A DNA stretch of 8,941 nt from Lysobacteraceae bacterium. GTDB lineage: Bacteria; Pseudomonadota; Gammaproteobacteria; Steroidobacterales; Steroidobacteraceae. The translations under genes were made by a program, and so were the position numbers. The notes beneath the pieces are model-generated. The model ran no database searches, was not told the origin of the DNA, and worked only from the letters and a program-made list of their open reading frames with translations. This document shows positions 1 to 6,650 of the stretch, piece after piece; position 1 is the first letter of the stretch, and every line of letters begins with the position of its first letter. Where the stretch lies: contig JAAYXG010000622.1 of the NCBI GenBank assembly GCA_012516015.1, forward strand, positions 1-8,941. Direction: 5' to 3'.

Positions 1-1304
1 CCGGACTTGATCAGGTCCTTCGTGCGACCCGTAATGATCAAGCTGCCGTCGGCGTCGATTCTCGCAAGATCCCCGGTCGAGAACCATCCGTCCGCATCGG
101 TTGCGGGCTGCTCCTCGCCAAAATAGCGCTCGATCACCGAAGCGCCCCGCACGCGTAGATGCCCTTCAGAGCCGCGTTGCTCGGGGAGCGGGCGTCCTTC
201 GGCATCGGTAAGCAACAAATCGACGCCGATCGACGGGCGGCCGCTTCGCGCGTCTGACCGCGTCGGCTCATGTATCGGCGAAACGGTCCCGGTCGGCGAC
301 AGCTCCGTCATGCCCCAACTCGTCTGCACCTTGACGCCGAGGCGCGATTCGATGCGCTCCATCAATGCGGGCGGCAACGGCGCACCGCCGACGATGATGC
401 GCTCGAGCGTCGGCACGTCGCCGCCGTTCGCATCGAGATGTTCGACGAGTCCCAACCAAACTGTCGCGATGCCGACGCCGACCGTGACGTTCGCTTCGTT
501 GATGAGAGACGCGAGATGTGCGCCGTCGATGTGTCGCCCCGGAAGCACGAGCGTCGCTCCCGCGGCCGGCGCGGCGAACGGCAAGCCCCACGCATTGGCA
601 TGAAACATCGGCACGACCGCGAGCACGGTGTCGCGCCCCGAGATCGCCATGACGTCGACCTGCAAGAGCCGCATTGTGTGCAGGAAGTTCGAGCGATGCG
701 TATACGTGACGCCTTTCGGCGCGCCGGTCGTGCCCGAGGTAAAGCACAGCCCGCACGGTGCGGTCTCATCGAAGTTGCCCCAGCGCGCTTGGCCGCGCGC
801 TCCTGCGATCAAGGGCTCGAGCGCACGCACGCGCGGCGATCCGGCGTCTTTTGTATCTCCGCCTGACACATCGATCGTAAGAATCTTCTCTATCGCGGAG
901 GCTTCTTCCGCAATCCGCTCGGCAAGCGGCGCAAGGTCGGCACTCGCAATCACGATCCGGGCCTGCGACTGACGGACCATCGCGGCGAGCTGCGCTGCGG
1001 TCAAGCGCGGATTGAGCGTATGACACACCGCGCCCATGCCCATGATGGCGTACCACACCTCGAAGTGCGCTTGCGTATTCCACGCCAACGTCGCGACGCG
1101 CTCACCCTGTCGAATGCCGAGATCTTCGAGCACCGTCGAGATGCGGCGGCTGCGCTCGTAGAGATCCGCATAGCCGATGCGATCGACACGCCCCCGCTCG
1201 CGTGCCGAGATCACTTGCGCTTGGGGGTGCCATTTCGCGGCGTGTTCCAGCAGCTTGTCGAGCGTCAGCGGGAACGATTGCATCGCGCCATCGATCATCG
1301 ACAT
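1..1304 (-). CDS. AMP-dependent fatty acyl-CoA synthetase (ANL superfamily), C-terminus cut by window edge
   Basis: This is the N-terminal 434 residues of an acyl-adenylate-forming ligase that activates a carboxylic acid with ATP and then transfers it to CoA in the cytoplasm. The reading frame is open to base 1. Visible ANL motifs are the P-loop [13 protein letters not shown] (residues 186-198), WGMTE (330-334), WFSTGDL (407-413) and GRTKDLIKS (426-434). The last is the hinge region and is typical of medium/long-chain AlkK-type ligases. The catalytic lysine of the small C-terminal domain would lie about 90-110 residues further on, outside the window. I chose ATG 1304 because AAGG sits 7 nt upstream; it overlaps the esterase stop by 10 nt. 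An in-frame ATG at 1298 would make an ATGA overlap instead. It is the last visible gene of the operon. The family is secure, but the acid substrate (fatty, aryl or steroid side chain) cannot be read from sequence. Confidence 0.93.
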   Translation of the reverse strand, partial: MSMIDGAMQSFPLTLDKLLEHAAKWHPQAQVISARERGRVDRIGYADLYERSRRISTVLEDLGIRQGERVATLAWNTQAHFEVWYAIMGMGAVCHTLNPRLTAAQLAAMVRQSQARIVIASADLAPLAERIAEEASAIEKILTIDVSGGDTKDAGSPRVRALEPLIAGARGQARWGNFDETAPCGLCFTSGTTGAPKGVTYTHRSNFLHTMRLLQVDVMAISGRDTVLAVVPMFHANAWGLPFAAPAAGATLVLPGRHIDGAHLASLINEANVTVGVGIATVWLGLVEHLDANGGDVPTLERIIVGGAPLPPALMERIESRLGVKVQTSWGMTELSPTGTVSPIHEPTRSDARSGRPSIGVDLLLTDAEGRPLPEQRGSEGHLRVRGASVIERYFGEEQPATDADGWFSTGDLARIDADGSLIITGRTKDLIKS

Positions 1305-2941
1305 TGAGGCGCCTTGGGAGGAAGCGGCGGTGAGACGATGCCGAAGTTCCAGTTCCACGGAATGCCGCCCTGGGCGCGCCGCCGACACACGACTTGTTCG
1401 TTGAGCTCGTACATGCCGGGAAGCAGATGCTTGCGGACTCGCGGCGCGTCTTCGAAGTGCAAGTAGGCGCGCTCTGCGCCATAAGGCAACCATTGCGGTT
1501 GCCCTTCCGCGCTCGGCACGCCGTCGCGCGCGAAGGCGACCCAATACTCCGCCATCGCATCGGCGAACCGCTGCTCGCTCGCGGTGTCCGGCACCTTCGG
1601 CCAGAGCGGCGGCGTGCGATCGGCGGTCCCGAAGATGTACGGGATCTCGCTCGCGTGAAACGCGTGCAAGTCCATTTCCTCGGCCGCCGGATAACCATGA
1701 TCGAAGTAATAGAGAAACGATGGCGCGCCGGCCGCGGTTTGCTTTGCGACCAACCGTTCGGACGTCCAACCGTAAAGCCCATCCCGCACCGTCGCGAGCA
1801 CGCTCTCCGACAGGTCGGAAGCGGGATAGAGCTCGAGGAAGGTGTCGGCAAGATCGCCGTAGCGCTCGCGAATCGCTGTCTCGTAGGCGGCGGCACTCTC
1901 CGGCGGCGGCGGCGCAAGGATGCGCAGCGAGCGAATCTCGCCGCTGTTGAAGCCGACGAGCATCGGCACCTTCGCCTGCTCGCCGCGATCGAACGTATCG
2001 ACGAGCTGACGCCGAAGGATGCGGCCGTCGATCGTGAGGAACGGGAAGTACCCCGCTTGCGCGGCCGCATTCGTGATTGCCTGCGCATCCATCGAACGCA
2101 AGCCCGCCAGGTCGCCCGCGCCGACTTGGCCGGCAAGCCAAACGCCGATCGATTCCGCGGCAACATCGCCATGTGGGCTCTCGCGCAAATGCGGCGCCGA
2201 GATCATGTAACCGCTTTGCACGATTGCCTTTGCGAATAGTCCGCGCGCATCGGGCGCGGCAAGCAAATACATGACGCTGAGCGCGCCCGCGGATTCGCCG
2301 GCAATCGTGACGTTGTTCGGATCGCCGCCGAACGAAGCGATGTTGTTCTGAATCCAGCGCAGCGCGGCAATCTGATCCAGCAGACCGTAGTTGCCGGAGA
2401 TGTTGCGGCGCGACTCCGCGCTCAGCGCCGGATGCGCGAGATAGCCGAGCACGCCGAGTCGATAGTTGATCGAGACGAAGACGACGCCTCGCTGCGCGAG
2501 CTTTGCGCCGTCATACATCGGCTCGCTGCTCGCGCCGCTCGTGAGCGCACCGCCGTGGATCCAGACGAAGACCGGTGCACCGCGCGCGTCGGCGGGTGTC
2601 CAGATATTGAGGAAAAGACAATCCTCGCTCGTCGCCGGAAGCTCGTGCGCGTAGATGCTGACCGGACGGGGCTTCGGTTGAATGCAGGCAGGGCCGAAGC
2701 GGGTCGCATCGCGCGTGTCTTGCCACGCCGGCATTGGCCGCGGCGGTTTCCAACGGAGTGCCTCAGTGGGCGGCAGTGCGTACGGAATGCCTTTGAACAC
2801 GTGCAAGCCGTCGAGCGCCTCGCCGCGGAGCTTTCCCGCCGGCGCGTCGACGATCGGGTCGGCATCGGCTTGCACCGCGAGCGGCAGCGCCAGACAAAGC
2901 GCCGCGATCAGCGTCCGAATGGACATGCGTGTGTCGATCAC
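1295..2941 (-). CDS. Exported type-B carboxylesterase (alpha/beta hydrolase)
   Basis: This is a carboxylesterase of the cholinesterase/pNB-esterase (type B) family, predicted to hydrolyse carboxylic esters in the periplasm. Numbering is from ATG 2926. Residues 1-20 form a signal peptide ending VQA before DADP. The family signature EDCLFLNIW is at 101-109, the oxyanion-hole motif HGGAL at 124-128, and the nucleophile elbow GESAG places Ser212. The likely acid is Glu330 (FNSGE) and the base His424 (HASEIPY), so the triad is complete. Cys81 and Cys103 match the conserved family disulfide, which fits export. The length, 543-548 residues, is normal. Two starts are possible: GTG 2941 has GGAGAG 5 nt upstream and overlaps the MFS stop as GTGA, whereas ATG 2926 gives the tidier signal peptide but no well-spaced Shine-Dalgarno. 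Upstream codons stay open to 3730 only because of antisense-frame shadowing of the MFS gene. The natural ester is unknown. Confidence 0.93.
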   Translation of the reverse strand: MIDTRMSIRTLIAALCLALPLAVQADADPIVDAPAGKLRGEALDGLHVFKGIPYALPPTEALRWKPPRPMPAWQDTRDATRFGPACIQPKPRPVSIYAHELPATSEDCLFLNIWTPADARGAPVFVWIHGGALTSGASSEPMYDGAKLAQRGVVFVSINYRLGVLGYLAHPALSAESRRNISGNYGLLDQIAALRWIQNNIASFGGDPNNVTIAGESAGALSVMYLLAAPDARGLFAKAIVQSGYMISAPHLRESPHGDVAAESIGVWLAGQVGAGDLAGLRSMDAQAITNAAAQAGYFPFLTIDGRILRRQLVDTFDRGEQAKVPMLVGFNSGEIRSLRILAPPPPESAAAYETAIRERYGDLADTFLELYPASDLSESVLATVRDGLYGWTSERLVAKQTAAGAPSFLYYFDHGYPAAEEMDLHAFHASEIPYIFGTADRTPPLWPKVPDTASEQRFADAMAEYWVAFARDGVPSAEGQPQWLPYGAERAYLHFEDAPRVRKHLLPGMYELNEQVVCRRRAQGGIPWNWNFGIVSPPLPPKAPQCR

Positions 2942-4287
2942 TGCGTCTCTCCGTTGTGTTGCTCTCGCTTCAAGGCGCGCGCCAACCAGAGGAACGACGC
3001 TACCGCGAGCACATAGAACGGCACGAGCGTATAGAAGGCAAGCTGCAGAGAACGATCCGGGTGGCTCGCCTGGAAGTAGTCGCTCACCGCGCCGAGATAC
3101 GTCGGCCCCAAGCCGAGACCGATCAAGTTCATGACCAACAGCAACAGCGCCCCGGACAGCACACGTTGATCCGGCCGCACCTCCTCTTGGACGAGCGTGA
3201 CCGCGGGCGACAGATAGAAGTAGTTGAGCCCGGTGGGCAGCGCCAGGAACACGAGCGCGAGCTGCCAGCTCGGCGCCCAGACGAAGCCGATGAACAACGG
3301 AATCGCGATCACGAGGCCGATCGCCGGAATATAGGCGTACGCCGTCTTCGCTCTTGGAGCGAACCGATCGATCAGCCGGCCCGAAGCGTACATGCCCGCG
3401 CTCACGCCGATGCCGAGAATCAGCGCGTAGTAGAGCGCGACTTCGTTCAGCGTCATGCCCTTCTCTCGCATGAGAAACAGCGTCGTGAAGTTGAGCACCG
3501 CATACGTCACGAACTGCGTGGCGCCGCACGCAAGCGAGACGCGCAGCAAGACGGGACGGGCGAAGAACACGCGACAGGCCGACCAGAAACCCAGCTCCGC
3601 GGGCGGCGCCTGCCGATGACTCATCGGCCGAGCGTCGAGACCGCCTCGCACAGGCTCGCGAACGAACAGCCATACGACCACGGCGGTCACGATTCCGATG
3701 ATGCCGATCGCGATGAAGGCGGAGCGCCAACTGTACGCCGCCGCGACGGACGCACCGAAGGCGACGCCGAGCGCCGCGCCGATCGGCGGCCCGAAGTTGA
3801 AGATGCTGAGCGCGGTGCCGCGCGTACCGGAGGCGAAGTAATCGGAGATGATCGCGTACGACGGCGGAACTCCGCCAGCTTCACCCACGCCGACCGCCAT
3901 GCGCGCCGCCGCGAGCTGCGGGTAGCTCGAGGCGATTCCGCAGGCCGCGGTCGCCGCACTCCAGAGCGCACATGCAATCGAGAGCACCTTGACCCGATTC
4001 GTACGATCGGCGAGCCAACCGACCGGAATCGCGAGCACGCAATAGAACAGCGCAAAGTACAAGCCGCCGATCAGCCCGAGCTGACCGTCGGTGACGCCGA
4101 GCTCGTCCTGAATCGGTTTCGCCAAGATCGACAAGAGCTGTCGATCCAAGAAGTTCAGCACGTAGACGAACGTGAGGATGCCGAGCACGCTCCATGCGCG
4201 AGCGTTCGGCCGCGCGTACGCGGCCGACTGCGCGCCCGATCCTGCAAGCCCCTGTACGGCCTGCATGGATTCGTTTCGAGCATCCAC
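2938..4287 (-). CDS. MFS transporter, Spinster-like family
   Basis: This 449-residue inner-membrane protein has about 12 hydrophobic segments, the first at roughly residues 32-53 and the last at roughly 417-437. MFS motif A is GWLADRTNR (90-98). The FLDR of TM1 (Asp48, Arg49), Arg129 and GVGEAGG (Glu136) match the polar core of bacterial Spinster (Spns) homologues, whose animal relatives carry lysolipids and sphingosine-1-phosphate. I propose GTG 4287 as start: it lies 1 nt after the receptor stop, with GAAGG 9 nt upstream. ATG 4266 (residue 8) is an alternative with a poorer ribosome site. The stop overlaps the GTG start of the esterase. Its place between a receptor and an esterase suggests it imports the substrate or its hydrolysis product, but export cannot be excluded. 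The MFS call is secure; Spinster-like rests on motif recall, not a search. Confidence 0.93.
   Translation of the reverse strand: MDARNESMQAVQGLAGSGAQSAAYARPNARAWSVLGILTFVYVLNFLDRQLLSILAKPIQDELGVTDGQLGLIGGLYFALFYCVLAIPVGWLADRTNRVKVLSIACALWSAATAACGIASSYPQLAAARMAVGVGEAGGVPPSYAIISDYFASGTRGTALSIFNFGPPIGAALGVAFGASVAAAYSWRSAFIAIGIIGIVTAVVVWLFVREPVRGGLDARPMSHRQAPPAELGFWSACRVFFARPVLLRVSLACGATQFVTYAVLNFTTLFLMREKGMTLNEVALYYALILGIGVSAGMYASGRLIDRFAPRAKTAYAYIPAIGLVIAIPLFIGFVWAPSWQLALVFLALPTGLNYFYLSPAVTLVQEEVRPDQRVLSGALLLLVMNLIGLGLGPTYLGAVSDYFQASHPDRSLQLAFYTLVPFYVLAVASFLWLARALKREQHNGETQ
2947..2952 (-). promoter_or_regulatory. Shine-Dalgarno GGAGAG that favours a GTG start for the esterase
   Basis: GGAGAG lies inside the last MFS codons, 5 nt before GTG 2941 and 20 nt before ATG 2926. 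The spacing favours the GTG, whose first bases form a GTGA overlap with the MFS stop, a common arrangement for translational coupling. The extra residues (IDTR) would only lengthen the n-region of the signal peptide. Confidence 0.5.
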
Positions 4288-4288
4288 G

Positions 4289-6442
4289 CTAGAACGCCTT
4301 CAAGACGCGAAGACCGAACTGCCGCGGAGGTCCGACGAAACGCAGACCGGAGTTGATGGCGCCGACGTAGTGCTGATCCGTGAGATTGGTCCCGTACAAC
4401 GTCGTGATCATGTCGCGATGTCGCCAGGCGATCTGCGCATTGACGATGTTGCGCGCCTCGACACGATCGCCGCGCGTTTCGTCCTGAAAGAGCGTCGCCC
4501 ATTGCTCGGACACGTGGCCGTAGTTGATCCGGGGCGTGACGGTATCGCCGCTCGCCAACGCGAACACGTACTGCATGCCGATGTTGAACGTCAGGTCCGG
4601 CGCGTACGTTTGATCGCGCCCCTCGAGATCGATGCACGATGGGCTCGCCGGCCCGGTTGCGGGATCGCATGCGCCGAAACTCGGGACTCTCGGGTCAACC
4701 GCGAAGAAGCGTCCAAGCGAGCTTCGCATCCAGCCCAAGCCGGCATCGATGGAGAACGCACCGAACACCGCTTCGAGCTGCGCCTCGAGACCGTAGATTT
4801 CGGTCGCATTCGGGTTGTTGAGCTCGAATCCGAATACGGGGATGTCGGGGTAGCCGACGGTGACTTGGAAATTCTCGTACTCGTTGTAGAAGGCGTTGAT
4901 CTGCGTGCGCAGATTGCCGCCGAGCCAACCCGCTTTCCAGCCGATCTCGTAGTTCGTGATCTCCTCCGCGTCGAACGGATCCGGCAGCCCTAAGCCCACC
5001 GGCACGTTGAGGCCGCCTGGACGAAAGCCAGTCGCGACGAAGGCGTAGACGAAATTGTGCGGATCGATCGTCCAGTTGAGCGCGACCTTGCCCGACAGAT
5101 TCGAGAACTCGGCCTTCTGATCCTGCGTGATGGGCAATCCGTATTGATCGACGAAGATGTGATTCGTCGTCGTGCTTTCGGAATAGCGCGCGCCGAGCTG
5201 CAGCTCGAAGCCCGCCGCTAGATCGATGCCGATCTGCCCGAACACGGCCGCCGTCTCTTTGGGGTTCGTCCCCTCGAGCTCATAGCGTCCCGTTCCGGGC
5301 ACGACGATGTAGAACTCGCCTGGCGGGAACTCGTATTCGTCGTGTTGATAGTACGCGCCGAGAATCCATGAGACGCGTCCGCTGTCGGGCGAGATGAGAT
5401 TCAGCTCTTGCGAGTAGATCGTCTCGTCGACCGCATCGCCGAACAAAGCCTCGCCGACGCTCGTGCCGTCGAGATCGGCGCGGTACTCGGTTCTGCCCTG
5501 CTGATAGCCGGACACGGATCTCAAGATCGTGCCGTTCTGAAACTCGTAGTCGATCTTCAGCACCGAGCGTCCGAAGCGATCGCGCGCCATCATCTCGCCG
5601 TTCGCCGTGATGTCGAACGGATCGTTCGGCGAATTCACCGGGTCGGCGGGATAGCCGCTCAGATCGAGATAGTTGTAGTCGTTCTTCCAGAGCACCGACA
5701 GATTCGACGTCGGCTCCCACAGCATGCCCAAACGAACGCTGCCTGTGCGGACGCCATCGTCGCCGGTGTACGGGCCTTCGATGTCGTAGAAGCTGTCGCG
5801 ATCGATCGTATGAAACGCGATGCGTGCAGCGAAGGTATCGCTGACCGGCAGGTTCACTGCGCCCTGCGCGCCGAGCTCGTCGTAGTTGCCGACATGCCCC
5901 TGAATGTAGCCGTGCACGCCGCCGTTGATGACGGGATCGTTCGAGGTCACGAAGACCGCGCCGCCGGTGGCGTTCTGCCCGACGAACGTGCCCTGCGGGC
6001 CGCGCAGAATCTCGACACGCGCAATGTCGTAGTACGGCTCCGCCGTGAAGTAGCCGGGAAACGTCGCGACGCCGTCGCGATAGGTGATGACGCCCGTCGT
6101 GGTCTGCGTATTGTGCTCGGCCTTCCCGACGCCGCGTATGTTGAAGTCGATGCCTTGGCCGAAGTTGTTGACGGTGGCCGCCGGCGACACGAATTGGAGT
6201 TGATCGACATTGACGACGCCGCTATCCGCGAGCCGCTCGCCCGTCATGACCGTCGCCGCGATCGGCGTGGTCTGCAGGTTCGTCCGGCGCCGCTCCGCCG
6301 TCACGACGATTTCCTCCAGCGTGAGCGTATCGCTGCGAGCGGTTGTCCGATCCTCCTCCTGGTCGACCGTTTGCGACTGCGCGTGCGCCGATACCCCCAT
6401 CTGCAAAACGCCGCAGGTCATCGCGAGAAGTACTGCTCTCAT
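4289..6442 (-). CDS. TonB-dependent outer-membrane receptor
   Basis: This 717-residue ligand-gated outer-membrane porin takes up a scarce or bulky ligand using TonB-ExbBD energy. A signal peptide ends near residue 21 (SAHA before QSQ). A TonB box-like stretch, TLTLEEIVVTA, follows at about 39-49. The plug domain covers about 55-168 and includes FNIRGVG and the conserved ILRGPQGTFVGQNATGG. The rest is a 22-strand-type barrel with the usual FVATGFRPGG and ITNYEIGWKAG segments, ending in a C-terminal Phe (LKAF) as needed for BAM insertion. ATG 6442 is chosen because it starts the signal peptide; GGGGGGAG lies only 2 nt upstream, closer than usual. An in-frame TTG at 6526 lies inside the putative -35 and is rejected. 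There is no N-terminal signalling extension, so no FecA-type sigma/anti-sigma control is expected. It heads the four-gene operon. A neighbouring esterase and CoA ligase argue for a carbon-source ligand rather than a siderophore (inference). Confidence 0.95.
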   Translation of the reverse strand: MRAVLLAMTCGVLQMGVSAHAQSQTVDQEEDRTTARSDTLTLEEIVVTAERRRTNLQTTPIAATVMTGERLADSGVVNVDQLQFVSPAATVNNFGQGIDFNIRGVGKAEHNTQTTTGVITYRDGVATFPGYFTAEPYYDIARVEILRGPQGTFVGQNATGGAVFVTSNDPVINGGVHGYIQGHVGNYDELGAQGAVNLPVSDTFAARIAFHTIDRDSFYDIEGPYTGDDGVRTGSVRLGMLWEPTSNLSVLWKNDYNYLDLSGYPADPVNSPNDPFDITANGEMMARDRFGRSVLKIDYEFQNGTILRSVSGYQQGRTEYRADLDGTSVGEALFGDAVDETIYSQELNLISPDSGRVSWILGAYYQHDEYEFPPGEFYIVVPGTGRYELEGTNPKETAAVFGQIGIDLAAGFELQLGARYSESTTTNHIFVDQYGLPITQDQKAEFSNLSGKVALNWTIDPHNFVYAFVATGFRPGGLNVPVGLGLPDPFDAEEITNYEIGWKAGWLGGNLRTQINAFYNEYENFQVTVGYPDIPVFGFELNNPNATEIYGLEAQLEAVFGAFSIDAGLGWMRSSLGRFFAVDPRVPSFGACDPATGPASPSCIDLEGRDQTYAPDLTFNIGMQYVFALASGDTVTPRINYGHVSEQWATLFQDETRGDRVEARNIVNAQIAWRHRDMITTLYGTNLTDQHYVGAINSGLRFVGPPRQFGLRVLKAF
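4297..4301 (-). promoter_or_regulatory. Shine-Dalgarno GAAGG for the MFS GTG start
   Basis: GAAGG within the last codons of the receptor gene is 9 nt upstream of GTG 4287. It supports the GTG over ATG 4266, which has no purine-rich site at a suitable distance. The site implies that ribosomes finishing the receptor re-initiate on the transporter. Confidence 0.45.
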
Positions 6443-6520
6443 CGCTCCCCCCGTTCTTTTGTATCGCGTCGAGGTTTGAGTAGACGCTGTGTGGCGCAGT
6501 GAGCCACCGAACGATCGCGA

Positions 6521-6526
6521 TGTCAA
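6521..6526 (-). promoter_or_regulatory. Putative -35 element for the receptor operon
   Basis: Read on the minus strand, this is an exact TTGACA, 79 nt upstream of the receptor ATG and directly beside the palindrome. At 16-18 nt spacing the downstream hexamers (GCTCAC, CTCACT, TCACTG) are poor -10 matches, so the promoter may need an activator or be weak. The exact consensus and position support it; the missing -10 is the main doubt. Confidence 0.35.
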
Positions 6527-6527
6527 T

Positions 6528-6549
6528 ACTCACTCACGTGTGAATGAGT
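6528..6549. promoter_or_regulatory. 22-bp palindrome, putative operator for a TetR-type repressor
   Basis: The left arm ACTCACTCAC (6528-6537) and right arm GTGAATGAGT (6540-6549) are inverted repeats matching at 9 of 10 positions, with a 2-bp centre. It is the strongest dyad in the intergenic region and sits one base upstream of the TTGACA that faces the receptor gene. Size and symmetry fit operators of dimeric helix-turn-helix regulators such as TetR/AcrR, but no regulator gene lies in the window. The palindrome is seen directly; operator function is inferred. Confidence 0.55.
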
Positions 6550-6590
6550 GTCGAGGGCGTCGGAGGGGCCTCTTTCTGACGTAGGCGAGC

Positions 6591-6606
6591 CCACGCCGAA
6601 GCGTGG
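6591..6606. other. Small hairpin in the divergent intergenic region
   Basis: CCACGC (6591-6596) and GCGTGG (6601-6606) form a perfect 6-bp stem closing a CGAA tetraloop. It lies 44 nt upstream of the helicase GTG. No T-tract follows on either strand, so it is not an intrinsic terminator. If the helicase transcript starts upstream it would lie in the 5' leader. A chance dyad is also possible at this GC content. Confidence 0.3.
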
Positions 6607-6650
6607 CAAAATGATGGACTTCGTTTCGTTCACCTGCGCAGCATTCTCTC

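Noticed and set aside
1394..2239. 281-codon open frame on the plus strand
   Set aside because: It is antisense to the esterase C-terminal half, is Arg-rich and has no domain.
2942..3730. N-terminal extension of the esterase frame
   Set aside because: The frame is open only because it overlaps the MFS gene out of frame. The extension is Arg-rich, and a clean signal peptide begins at 2926-2941.
2929..4356. 475-codon open frame on the plus strand
   Set aside because: It is antisense to the MFS gene. Its product is extremely rich in Arg, Glu and Asp with no domain; it is the complement of hydrophobic transporter codons.
5408..6502. 364-codon open frame on the plus strand
   Set aside because: It is antisense to the receptor plug and barrel, has no recognisable motif, and crosses the operon promoter region.
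6443..6526. Longer receptor start at TTG 6526
   Set aside because: It would bury the signal peptide 28 residues inside, and the TTG is part of the probable -35 hexamer.
6591..6606. Hairpin as a rho-independent terminator
   Set aside because: The stem is 6 bp with no T-run on either strand, and no gene ends there.
6607..6612. CAAAAT as a -10 box for the helicase
   Set aside because: It matches the -10 consensus at only 4 of 6 positions, and nothing resembling a -35 lies 16-18 nt upstream.
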